From: Actinomycetota bacterium
GTDB taxonomy: Bacteria; Actinomycetota; Acidimicrobiia; Acidimicrobiales; JAHWLA01
Assembly (NCBI GenBank): GCA_019347595.1
Contig: JAHWLA010000145.1
Span: 1 to 7,266, forward strand
Length of the DNA stretch: 7,266 bases
Direction of reading: 5' to 3'
Part shown: positions 1-5,937 of the stretch, piece by piece
Layout: each line of letters starts with the position of its first letter
Numbering within the stretch: position 1 is the stretch's first letter
The notes under the pieces: generated by a model
Told to the model about the DNA's origin: nothing
Databases searched by the model: none
Seen by the model: only the letters and a program-made list of their open reading frames with translations
Translations under genes and position numbers: made by a program

Positions 1-1573
1 CGAGGTACATCAGCCGCCCGCCGTCGCGCAGGTAGGCCTGGGCGCCGTCGATCATCTTCTGCGACCAGTACTCGTGGTGCGAGCCGGTCAGCACGACGCG
101 GTAGGGCGCCAGCAGCGACCGTCCTTCGAGGTGGAGGTCTTCGTCGGTGACGACGTCGACCTCGTAGCCCTGCTCGTGCAGCCAGTCCACCAGGCACAAG
201 TCGGCGTTGAACTGGTGCGGCGTGCCTTCGCCCTCGTTGAGGGTGGGGGAGTGGAACTTCGGGCGCTGGTTCACCAAAGGCCGCCGGCGCGAGGCGTAGC
301 AGACGCCCGAGCCGTCGGTGTGGGTGTCGTAGGTGCTGTTCAGCCGGTTGGCCAGGATGTACGTGTCCTGCGGCGTCGACGGGTAGGCCGCCGCCGCGCT
401 GCCGGTGGCGCCGATGCCCCGCATGAGCGCGCCTTCGAGCAGGTGTTGGTCGGCGTAGGCGAGGTAGCTGAACGTCGGCATGAGGAAGGCGATGCGCGCA
501 GTGGGCCGCCCTCGCTTGGGCCGTACGGCGAACCACACGTAGTCCTCCGCGTCCTCCGTCGCCAGGTGGACGGCGTACACGCCGCTGGGGAGGTCGTCGG
601 GAACTCGCCACGTCAACGAGGGCGGCCAGCCCGCGTCGTCGAGGTCGTCGTCGTGGAAGTGGACGGCGCCGTACTGCTCGGTTGCGTGCGGCCACGCCGT
701 TTCGGAGCCGTCCCAGTTCCAGCCGGTCACGCCCCGGGTCGGCTTGTTGACGACGACGCCGTGGTGGCCGTGGCCGCTGCGATCGGTGACGGTGCTCGTC
801 GGAATGCCGATCGAGAAGTCCCAGTGGGCGATGAGGCCTGCGTCGTCCGGTGCCGAAGGCTCGTGCCCCGGACGCAAGCGGCGCTCCGGGGCGAGCGCCC
901 GCCCGAACAGGCGGGGCCCGTCGATCTTGCCGTTGTAGCGGCCGGCGATCACCTGCTCGCCGTCGACGAGCCGTGGCTCGGCGCCCAGGGTGATGTCGGC
1001 GCCCTCGACGGCGACCACGCGATCGAGACGCCCCACGGTGGTGGCGCGGACGGCGTGCGCGGAGGCATCCGCCTGCTCGACGTGGATGCGGCCTTCCCGG
1101 CACGCCGCGTCGAACGAGGCGGTGACGGCGTACCAGGTGCGGTCGCGCAGCGGCTCGTCGAGCACCAGCCGCGACGTCCCGACGGTGAGCACGAGTCGGC
1201 TGTCGTCGAGGCGGAGGGCGACGCCGGTCTGCCCGTCGGTCGAGCGGCGGGCGAACAACGTCTGGGCGGCGCGATCGGGCGTGGTGGGCCGGATCCACAG
1301 TTGGACGGTGAAGCTGTCCGCGAGCGGGAAGCCGGTGCCGGTCGGCACGCGGAGGAAGGAACCGGTGTTCAGCCGCTGAAGGCGCCCGGGGTGCTCCCCG
1401 TCGATATCGCTGCTGATCGGCGTCGCCTTCAAGCCGGGGCCCATCGGGTTGGTGTCGCCGTGGAGCAACCGCACGAGCGCCGCGGTGTAGCGCGGCGTCG
1501 CCGCACTGACCATGAAGCTGATCGTCCCGCCCTGCTCGATGGAGAGCGGATCTGCGTAGCCGACGACCTTCAC
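1..1573 (-). CDS. N,N-dimethylformamidase large (beta) subunit homologue, 3'-truncated by window edge
   Basis: Translating the minus strand from GTG at 1573 gives 524 uninterrupted residues that run off the left edge. From memory, large subunits of N,N-dimethylformamidase, which hydrolyses DMF to dimethylamine and formate, are about 760 residues, so about two thirds is visible. The start MKVVGYADPLS is typical of the family. Residues about 68-227 look like a LamG/concanavalin-type beta-sandwich (FTVQLWIRPT at 88-97, NGKIDGPRLFGRAL at 214-227). The catalytic part then begins (IAFLMPTFSYLAYAD at 361-375, YDTHTDGSG at 415-423, TGSHHEYW at 496-503). By position these supply the two tyrosines (Tyr370 or Tyr373, and Tyr415) and the glutamate (Glu501) that form the unusual 2-Tyr-1-carboxylate iron site of the Paracoccus enzyme. 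The GTG start is supported by GGAGGA at 1583-1578, four bases upstream; no in-frame ATG is evident just upstream. No small-subunit gene lies upstream, so the true substrate is uncertain although the family is clear. Confidence 0.9.
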   Translation of the reverse strand, partial: MKVVGYADPLSIEQGGTISFMVSAATPRYTAALVRLLHGDTNPMGPGLKATPISSDIDGEHPGRLQRLNTGSFLRVPTGTGFPLADSFTVQLWIRPTTPDRAAQTLFARRSTDGQTGVALRLDDSRLVLTVGTSRLVLDEPLRDRTWYAVTASFDAACREGRIHVEQADASAHAVRATTVGRLDRVVAVEGADITLGAEPRLVDGEQVIAGRYNGKIDGPRLFGRALAPERRLRPGHEPSAPDDAGLIAHWDFSIGIPTSTVTDRSGHGHHGVVVNKPTRGVTGWNWDGSETAWPHATEQYGAVHFHDDDLDDAGWPPSLTWRVPDDLPSGVYAVHLATEDAEDYVWFAVRPKRGRPTARIAFLMPTFSYLAYADQHLLEGALMRGIGATGSAAAAYPSTPQDTYILANRLNSTYDTHTDGSGVCYASRRRPLVNQRPKFHSPTLNEGEGTPHQFNADLCLVDWLHEQGYEVDVVTDEDLHLEGRSLLAPYRVVLTGSHHEYWSQKMIDGAQAYLRDGGRLMYL

Positions 1574-1577
1574 CGAT

Positions 1578-1583
1578 TCCTCC
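1578..1583 (-). promoter_or_regulatory. Ribosome binding site of the dimethylformamidase-like gene
   Basis: On the minus strand the sequence reads GGAGGA-ATCG-GTG. This strong Shine-Dalgarno match four bases before GTG 1573 decides the start codon of the dimethylformamidase-like gene. Confidence 0.75.
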
Positions 1584-1608
1584 GGGCGGGACGGGGATGG
1601 AATGCGGA

Positions 1609-1614
1609 ACTTTA
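1609..1614 (-). promoter_or_regulatory. Candidate -10 element for the dimethylformamidase-like gene
   Basis: The minus strand has TAAAGT at 1614-1609, which fits the actinobacterial TANNNT -10 pattern and would give a leader of about 28 bases before GTG 1573. I see no convincing -35 hexamer 16-19 bases upstream. A second TANNNT match, TAGTGT at 1679-1674, lies further upstream, inside the inverted-repeat region. Either could be used; the call is weak. Confidence 0.2.
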
Positions 1615-1675
1615 CCTACCGGACACGCTTCGCTCGGCACCGATCAGCGCTGCCGCTCCCGGTTTCTTGCCCGAC

Positions 1676-1693
1676 ACTATTGAGAGGAATAGT
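1676..1693. repeat. Inverted repeat ACTATT-N6-AATAGT in the divergent promoter region
   Basis: Two perfect 6-base arms (1676-1681 and 1688-1693) are separated by six bases. The right arm overlaps a second palindrome, GGAA-TAG-TTCC, at 1686-1696. A third repeat, CGACT-N6-AGTCG, follows at 1696-1711. All three lie in the 216-base gap between two divergent genes and overlap a candidate plus-strand promoter, so they are candidate operator sites for a dimeric regulator. This sequence is less GC-rich than its surroundings, which fits a control region. The regulator is not in the window. Confidence 0.45.
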
Positions 1694-1709
1694 TCCGACT
1701 AGGTAGAGT
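1680..1709 (+). promoter_or_regulatory. Candidate sigma70-type promoter for the SMP-30/SDR operon
   Basis: TTGAGA at 1680-1685 matches the -35 consensus at five of six positions. TAGAGT at 1704-1709 fits the actinobacterial -10 pattern TANNNT; the spacer is 18 bases. Transcription would start near 1716, leaving a leader of about 75 bases before ATG 1790. The palindrome GGAATAGTTCC (1686-1696) sits in the spacer directly after the -35 box, a position where a bound repressor would block RNA polymerase. Confidence 0.4.
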
Positions 1710-1752
1710 CGAGCGAGTGGCGCTCCGACGCGTCACGCAACGGCCCGGCCCC

Positions 1753-1773
1753 GCCGGTGCACGGAACACCGGC
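1753..1773 (+). repeat. 7-bp hairpin in the leader of the SMP-30 gene
   Basis: GCCGGTG (1753-1759) and CACCGGC (1767-1773) are perfect complements around a 7-base loop, ending seven bases before the GAGG ribosome binding site at 1781-1784. It could fold in the mRNA leader and affect translation. There is no U-tract, so it is not a classical terminator. GC-rich DNA makes such hairpins fairly common. Confidence 0.3.
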
Positions 1774-1789
1774 CCGACGTGAGGTGCCC

Positions 1790-2674
1790 ATGTCACGACA
1801 AGTCACGCTTCTCGCCAAGGGGTTCAGCCTGCTCGAAGGCCCTCGTTGGCGTGACGGCAGGCTGTACGCCTCGGACTTCTACACCCATCGGGTGCTGGCG
1901 TTCGCGCCGGACGGTTCCTACGAGACCGTCGCCGAGGTGCCCCAGCAGCCGTCCGGCCTCGGGTGGGACGCCGAAGGCCGCCTGCTGATCGTGTCGATGC
2001 TGGACCGCAAGCTCCTGCGGCTCGAAGGCGGCGAGCTGTCCGAGGCCGCCGACCTCCAGCCGGTGGGCTCGACGCCCGCCAACGACATGGTCGTGGACGG
2101 CAACGGCCGCGCCTATATCGGCGACTTCGGCGAGCCCGCGGGCCTCGGGCCCACCAACGTGGCCCGGGTCGACCCCGACGGGTCCGTGCACATCGCGGCC
2201 AAGGACGTCGTCATCTGCCCCAACGGCTCCTGCATCACCCCGGACGGGCGCACCTTCCTGTTGGCCGAGACCTTCGCCGGGCGCATCTCGGCGTTCGACA
2301 TCGAGCCCGACGGTTCGCTCGCCAACCGGCGGGTGTGGGCGCAGCTCGCCGAGCCGGCCGAGTCCGACGACCTGCGCACGGTCGCCGACTCGCTGTCGAT
2401 CCTGCCCGACGGCATGTGCCTCGATGCCGAGGGGTGCCTGTGGGTCGGCTGCGCCAAGAGCGGCGGCGCCTACCGGGTGCGAGAGGGGGGCGAGATCGTG
2501 GAGAAGGTCGACACCGGCGACCTGAGCGTCTACGCACCGGCCCTCGGTGGCGAGGACCGCAAGACGCTCTACCTGTGCTGCGCGCCGCCGTTGTTCGCGG
2601 TGGACCAGGCGACCTCGACGGACGCGGCCCTGTTGGCCTGCGAGGTCGACGTGCCCGGGGCAGGTCTCCCGTGA
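1790..2674 (+). CDS. SMP-30/gluconolactonase/LRE family lactonase
   Basis: This 294-residue protein is the usual length for a six-bladed beta-propeller of the SMP-30/gluconolactonase family. These cytosolic, divalent-metal-dependent enzymes hydrolyse sugar and related lactones. The four expected metal ligands are visible: Glu16 in LLEGPRW, Asn98 in TPANDM, Asn145 in CPNG, and Asp207 in LPDGMCLDAEG, the best-conserved family motif. There is no signal peptide. ATG 1790 is preferred because GAGG (1781-1784) lies five bases upstream; an in-frame GTG at 1757 would add eleven residues and lies inside the leader hairpin. The TGA stop overlaps the GTG start of the following SDR (GTGA, 2671-2674), so the two are very probably made together. 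An SDR could form the lactone from a cyclic hemiacetal and this enzyme open it, but the sugar or other substrate cannot be read from the sequence. Confidence 0.9.
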   Translation: MSRQVTLLAKGFSLLEGPRWRDGRLYASDFYTHRVLAFAPDGSYETVAEVPQQPSGLGWDAEGRLLIVSMLDRKLLRLEGGELSEAADLQPVGSTPANDMVVDGNGRAYIGDFGEPAGLGPTNVARVDPDGSVHIAAKDVVICPNGSCITPDGRTFLLAETFAGRISAFDIEPDGSLANRRVWAQLAEPAESDDLRTVADSLSILPDGMCLDAEGCLWVGCAKSGGAYRVREGGEIVEKVDTGDLSVYAPALGGEDRKTLYLCCAPPLFAVDQATSTDAALLACEVDVPGAGLP

Positions 2675-3483
2675 GCCGGCAGCGCACGGCCGTGGTGACC
2701 GGCGCAGGGAGCGGCCTGGGGTTGGCGATCTCCGAGCGCTTGGCCGCCGATGGGTGGTTCGTGGTCGGCGTCGAGCGCGTCGAGGACCACGGCAAGCGGT
2801 TCCAGGAGCGCCTCGAGACCGAAGGCACGCTGGTCCTGGGCGACATCCGGGACACAGGCGTGCTGGAGGCGGCGGCGCGAGCGGCCGAAGAGGCGGGCGT
2901 CCTGACCGGTTGGGTCAACAACGCCGGCGTCGCCATCCCCGGCAGCCTCCACGACCCCGACCCCGAGTTGGTTCGCGATGTCTTCGAGATCAACCTGATC
3001 GCCGCCTTCTGGGGCGCGTCCATCGCCGTCCGTTCCTTCCTGGCCAACGGCGTCGACGGCCGGATCGTCAACATGTCGTCGGTGCACGGCCAGAACTCGT
3101 TCCCGGGCTATCCCGCCTACGACACGACCAAGGGCGGCATGAACGCCCTGACCCGCAACATCGCCGTGGAGTACGGCCTCGTCGGCATCCGGGCCAACGC
3201 CATCGCGCCGGGCGGCATCAGGACCGACATGCTGGCCAACGCCATCCGGCAGGCGGAGGACCCGGAGGTCCGCGAGCGCGAGCTGTCGATCCTCCATCCC
3301 ATGGAACGGCTGGGCGAGCCCGCCGAGGTGGCCGCGGTGACCGCGTTCCTCCTGAGCGACGAGTCGAGCTTCGTCAGCGGCCAGGTCATCGGCGTCGACG
3401 GCGGCGCCGACGCCCGCTCGTTCCGCTTGGAGCCCACCGCCGAGCTGGTGCGGCTGGCGGCGGCCCGACGCCAGAACGGCTAG
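2671..3483 (+). CDS. Classical SDR family oxidoreductase, coupled to the SMP-30 gene
   Basis: This is a 270-residue classical short-chain dehydrogenase/reductase with a Rossmann fold. It has the cofactor glycine motif TGAGSGLG at 10-17, NNAG at 83-86 and the full catalytic tetrad: Asn108 (INLIAAF), Ser137 (NMSSVHG), Tyr150 and Lys154 (YDTTK). Glu35 at the end of the second strand suggests NAD rather than NADP, by analogy. The C-terminal part has NAIAPGGIRTDM and SGQVIGVDGG, typical of 3-oxoacyl-ACP-reductase-like or polyol-dehydrogenase SDRs; about 25 residues follow the GVDGG motif. The GTG start overlaps the previous stop as GTGA and has no strong ribosome binding site of its own, so translational coupling is likely. 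Its TAG stop shares CTAG with the stop of the convergent SDR gene. It probably oxidises an alcohol or sugar hydroxyl; the substrate is unknown. Confidence 0.92.
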   Translation: MSRQRTAVVTGAGSGLGLAISERLAADGWFVVGVERVEDHGKRFQERLETEGTLVLGDIRDTGVLEAAARAAEEAGVLTGWVNNAGVAIPGSLHDPDPELVRDVFEINLIAAFWGASIAVRSFLANGVDGRIVNMSSVHGQNSFPGYPAYDTTKGGMNALTRNIAVEYGLVGIRANAIAPGGIRTDMLANAIRQAEDPEVRERELSILHPMERLGEPAEVAAVTAFLLSDESSFVSGQVIGVDGGADARSFRLEPTAELVRLAAARRQNG

Positions 3484-4304
3484 ATCGCGGGGGCCTCGGG
3501 GTCGCCGCTCCACGGCACCCAGCCGAACGCCGTCCAGCCTCCGTCGGGGACGATCACCTGGCCGGTCAGGAAGCTCGACCGGTCGCAGGCGAGGTACAAC
3601 ACCGCCTCGGCGACCTCCTCGACCGAGGCGAAGCGGCGAAGGGGGGTGTGGGCCAGGTAGGCGTCGGTGTCGATGAGTCCCTCGTCGATGGCCGAGCGGA
3701 ACATGTCGGTCTCCGTCATGCCCGGCGCCACCGCGTTCACGCGTATGCCGTACGCCGGCCACTCGGTGGCCAGCACCTTCGTCATCGACACCACGGCCGC
3801 CTTCGCCGCGCTGTACGCCAGGCGCATGGGGAAGGCGACCAGGCCGTTGATCGACGAGATGTTGACGATGGCGCCGCCCCCGCCCTCGCGCATCGCCTTG
3901 CCGAACTCCCGGCTGCACAGGAACACGCCCGTCACCATGACGTCGAGCGACTGGCGGAAGTGCGCCACCGGGAAGCTCATACTCGGGCCCAGCCTGCCGA
4001 TCCCGGCGTTGTTGACGAGGACGTCGACGTCGCCGAAGTCCTCGACCACGCGGCGGGCCGCCTCGACGACGGCGGCCTCGTCGGCGACGTCGCACGGGTA
4101 CGAGCGCACGTCGCCGCCGGCGGCCCGGAGCCGCCGTTCGGTGTCCTCGCCGAGCGACGGGTCGCGCTCGAGGATGGCCACCCGGGCGCCTTCGGCGACG
4201 AACCGCTCGGCGATGGCGGCGCCGATGCCGCGTCCGCCGCCGGTCACCACCGCAACCTTGCCGTCGAGATCACGCGGACGCCATGTCGTCGTCGTGTCAA
4301 CCAT
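3480..4304 (-). CDS. Classical SDR family oxidoreductase, minus strand, atypical catalytic tetrad
   Basis: From ATG 4304 this encodes 274 residues. Motifs are TGGGRGIG at 21-28, Glu46 after the second strand (NAD-type by analogy), NNAG at 98-101, Ser151 in NISSING, YSAAK with Tyr164 and Lys168, NAVAPGMTETDM, and TGQVIVPDGG near the end. The tetrad Asn that normally sits in a 'vNlxgvF' helix motif is Met123 here (LDVMVTGVF), unlike the other two SDRs in this window. In-frame GTG codons at 4307 and 4319 are alternative starts; none of the three has a convincing ribosome binding site, so the start is uncertain and a leaderless mRNA is possible. The gene is divergent from the ceramidase-like gene and convergent with the SDR to its left, sharing CTAG at 3480-3483. 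Substrate unknown; SDRs of this kind oxidise sugars, polyols or hydroxyacyl compounds. Confidence 0.92.
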   Translation of the reverse strand: MVDTTTTWRPRDLDGKVAVVTGGGRGIGAAIAERFVAEGARVAILERDPSLGEDTERRLRAAGGDVRSYPCDVADEAAVVEAARRVVEDFGDVDVLVNNAGIGRLGPSMSFPVAHFRQSLDVMVTGVFLCSREFGKAMREGGGGAIVNISSINGLVAFPMRLAYSAAKAAVVSMTKVLATEWPAYGIRVNAVAPGMTETDMFRSAIDEGLIDTDAYLAHTPLRRFASVEEVAEAVLYLACDRSSFLTGQVIVPDGGWTAFGWVPWSGDPEAPAI

Positions 4305-4313
4305 CACAGCATC

Positions 4314-4342
4314 TTGCACCCGTCACGCTGATCAGGAACAAT
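4314..4342 (+). promoter_or_regulatory. Candidate promoter of the ceramidase-like/SDR operon
   Basis: TTGCAC (4314-4319) and AACAAT (4337-4342) are separated by 17 bases and match the -35/-10 consensus at three and four of six positions. The start point would be near 4349, with a 24-base leader to ATG 4373. On the opposite strand TTGTTC (4341-4336) and CAAGAT (4316-4311) could form an overlapping divergent promoter, though with a long 19-base spacer. The whole divergent region is under 100 bases, so a promoter must be near here, but these hexamers are weak. Confidence 0.3.
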
Positions 4343-4348
4343 TCGTCC
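4335..4348. promoter_or_regulatory. Candidate operator palindrome GGANNAATTNNTCC
   Basis: GGAACAATTCGTCC is a 14-base imperfect palindrome: GGA, AATT and TCC are symmetric, and four inner positions do not pair. It overlaps the candidate -10 of the ceramidase-like operon and the candidate -35 of the divergent SDR. With the preceding base it reads AGGAACAATTC, close to AGGAATAGTTC at 1685-1695 in the other divergent promoter region (nine of eleven bases identical). That is the main reason to suspect a shared regulator. Confidence 0.35.
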
Positions 4349-4372
4349 ACACGCGACGGCAGGAGGACCTTC

Positions 4373-4399
4373 ATGTCCGATCAAGACGGGGAGGCATGA
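4373..4399 (+). CDS. 8-codon upstream ORF (MSDQDGEA) overlapping the ceramidase-like start
   Basis: AGGAGG at 4361-4366 lies six bases before ATG 4373, the best ribosome binding site in the window. That ATG opens only eight codons before TGA at 4397-4399. The stop overlaps ATG 4396 as ATGA and touches ATG 4399, the two possible starts of the ceramidase-like gene. It may be a leader peptide that couples ribosomes into the main gene. Alternatively a base is missing in the GGGG run at 4388-4391: one extra G would make the real protein begin MSDQDGGGMMRAG from ATG 4373. It is shorter than any normal protein gene, so its status is uncertain. Confidence 0.4.
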   Translation: MSDQDGEA

Positions 4400-5937
4400 T
4401 GCGCGCAGGTGCAGCCGGCATCGACATCACGCCGGAGCTCGGCCTTCCGATGGTGGGCTACGTCCGACGCCAGACGGGAGCCGAGTACGTCGGGTTCCCG
4501 CTCGAGGCCAACGTCCTGGTGCTGGAAGGCGACGAACAGCGCGTCGTGCTGTTCAACGTCGACAACCTCGGGATCGACTCGCCTCATGTGGAGGAGATCC
4601 GCGCCTTGGTCGCCGAAGCGGCGGGCGCCGATCCCGCCGGCGTGCTGCTCAACTGGAGCCACACGCACTGCGCCCCGCCGTCGACCCGGGAGTTCCTGTA
4701 CCGCACGGGGCTGCTGGCGACCGACGGCGACGAGCGGCTCGACGAGTACGCGCAGCTCCTTCGCGACCGCTTGGTCGAGGCCACGCGCACAGCGGTGGAG
4801 CGGCTCGAGCCCGCCGCCGTGGCGTGGGGCGTGGGGACAGCCGACCGCGCCGTCAACCGGCGCGAGCCCCGCCCGGACGGCTCGGTCGTCCACGGGTGGC
4901 GGCCGGACGGCCTCGTCGACCAGCAAGTCGTCTCGCTCCAGGTGCGCCGGCGCGACGAGAGCGTCATCGCCACCTTGGTGAGCTACGGCTGCCATCCCCT
5001 GACCGTCGGCATGGACTTCCTCGGCTACTCCGCCGACTTCCCCGGCGTGCTGCGCCGACGGGTGCGCGACTGGGCGGGCGGGGAGTGCATCTTCTTCCAG
5101 GGAGCGGGCGCCAACATCCTCCCGCGAGTGGCGTTCACCAAGGACGAAGCCGAGGCGGAGCGCATGGGCACCAGGCTCGCCATCGAGGCGCTGCACTCGC
5201 TGGGCGACCGGCCCGCGTGGCCCACGCGCATCGTCGGCCAGTCCGACGGCTCGTTGGTGCCGATGGTGCTGTTCCGCTTCGAGCAGGACGACGCCGAGGA
5301 CATCGTCGTGCGCGCCGCCGAGGACCTGGTGGAGTTCCCCTTCATGCCGCTGCCCGCCGAGGACGAGCTGGTCGAGCAGCACGCCGAGTACAAGGCGGCG
5401 CTGGACAAGGCGATCGCCGACGGCGCCGGTGCGGCCGAGCTGTGCGGGCTCCACTATTACGAGAAGTGGGCTCGACGGCTCCTCGAAGACGTGCGGGCGG
5501 GCGTTGCACCCCAGTCGATGGTGGCCCCGGTCAACGCCGTGCGCATCGGCGACGGCGTCATCGTCTCGGGCCCCGGCGAGGTCTTCGCCGAGATCGGCAT
5601 GGCCGTCAAGGAACGCTCGCCGGGGATGCCGACGCTCTACGCCGGCTACACCAACGGCTGCGTCGGCTACTTCTCCACGGCCGCCTCGTATGCCGCCGGC
5701 GGCTACGAGCCGGGGTACTCGCACCGCAGCTACGGCCGCCCGGCGCCGATCTCGGCCGAGGCCGACCGCCTGCTGGTCGAGCGGGGCGTGCGCCTGGCCG
5801 AGACGCTGTTCCCCGAGCGGCAGCCGTTCCAGGGCGACGACTGGACGGCCAGCGGCGTGCTGCCCGACCTGCCGGTCGAGCCCCTCGTGCGGCCGGAGTT
5901 CGAGTTCGCCCCTCCCCGCACGGCGCGGCACCCGTGA
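4399..5937 (+). CDS. Neutral/alkaline non-lysosomal ceramidase-family hydrolase, probably non-ceramidase
   Basis: From ATG 4399 this is 512 residues, matching the N-terminal catalytic domain of the neutral/alkaline ceramidase family without the C-terminal immunoglobulin-like domain of true ceramidases. GAAGIDITP at 3-11 is the usual family opening. The likely zinc ligands are present: His88/His90 in NWSHTHCAP, His199 in YGCHP, Glu394 in GPGEVFAEIG and Tyr424 in TNGCVGYF, followed by the family-like GGYE at 434-437. The nucleophile motif, GDxSPN in characterised ceramidases, appears here as GAGANILPR (235-243) with no serine. Ceramide hydrolysis by the standard mechanism is therefore doubtful; a zinc-dependent hydrolase for another amide or ester is more likely. 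No signal peptide is visible, whereas many bacterial ceramidases are secreted. ATG 4399 lies four bases after GGGGAGG (4388-4394); ATG 4396 is the alternative. The stop overlaps the next SDR as GTGA. Confidence 0.85.
   Translation: MRAGAAGIDITPELGLPMVGYVRRQTGAEYVGFPLEANVLVLEGDEQRVVLFNVDNLGIDSPHVEEIRALVAEAAGADPAGVLLNWSHTHCAPPSTREFLYRTGLLATDGDERLDEYAQLLRDRLVEATRTAVERLEPAAVAWGVGTADRAVNRREPRPDGSVVHGWRPDGLVDQQVVSLQVRRRDESVIATLVSYGCHPLTVGMDFLGYSADFPGVLRRRVRDWAGGECIFFQGAGANILPRVAFTKDEAEAERMGTRLAIEALHSLGDRPAWPTRIVGQSDGSLVPMVLFRFEQDDAEDIVVRAAEDLVEFPFMPLPAEDELVEQHAEYKAALDKAIADGAGAAELCGLHYYEKWARRLLEDVRAGVAPQSMVAPVNAVRIGDGVIVSGPGEVFAEIGMAVKERSPGMPTLYAGYTNGCVGYFSTAASYAAGGYEPGYSHRSYGRPAPISAEADRLLVERGVRLAETLFPERQPFQGDDWTASGVLPDLPVEPLVRPEFEFAPPRTARHP

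Noticed and set aside
74..1702. Long plus-strand open frame of 542 codons
   Set aside because: It is antisense to the dimethylformamidase-like gene, has low-complexity Arg/Val/Gly/Ala-rich translation and no recognisable motif. The minus strand gives a clear family match.
3454..3474. CTGGCG/CGCCAG inverted repeat with a 9-base loop just before the convergent CTAG
   Set aside because: Only six pairs, inside coding sequence and without a T-tract; expected often by chance in GC-rich DNA, so not called a terminator.
4282..4296. Short GTC/CGT triplet repeat
   Set aside because: It simply encodes the run of four threonines near the N-terminus of the minus-strand SDR; too short to call a repeat element.
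2547..4331. Plus-strand open frame of 594 codons crossing two SDR genes
   Set aside because: Its Arg-rich translation spans the convergent junction and lies in the wrong frame for both SDRs; it is an artefact of high GC.
3667..4395. Upstream extension of the ceramidase-like frame
   Set aside because: It is antisense to the minus-strand SDR and has no family similarity before the GAAGIDITP motif; ribosome binding sites place the start at 4396-4399.
4381..5931. Long minus-strand open frame of 516 codons opposite the ceramidase-like gene
   Set aside because: The translation is rich in Arg, Val, Gly and Ala without motifs, as expected opposite a high-GC gene. The plus-strand frame carries the conserved zinc-site motifs.
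4824..5933. Upstream extension of the third SDR in frame through the ceramidase-like gene
   Set aside because: The frame is open but the translation before GTG 5934 is Arg-rich noise overlapping a real gene. SDR homology begins just after 5934.
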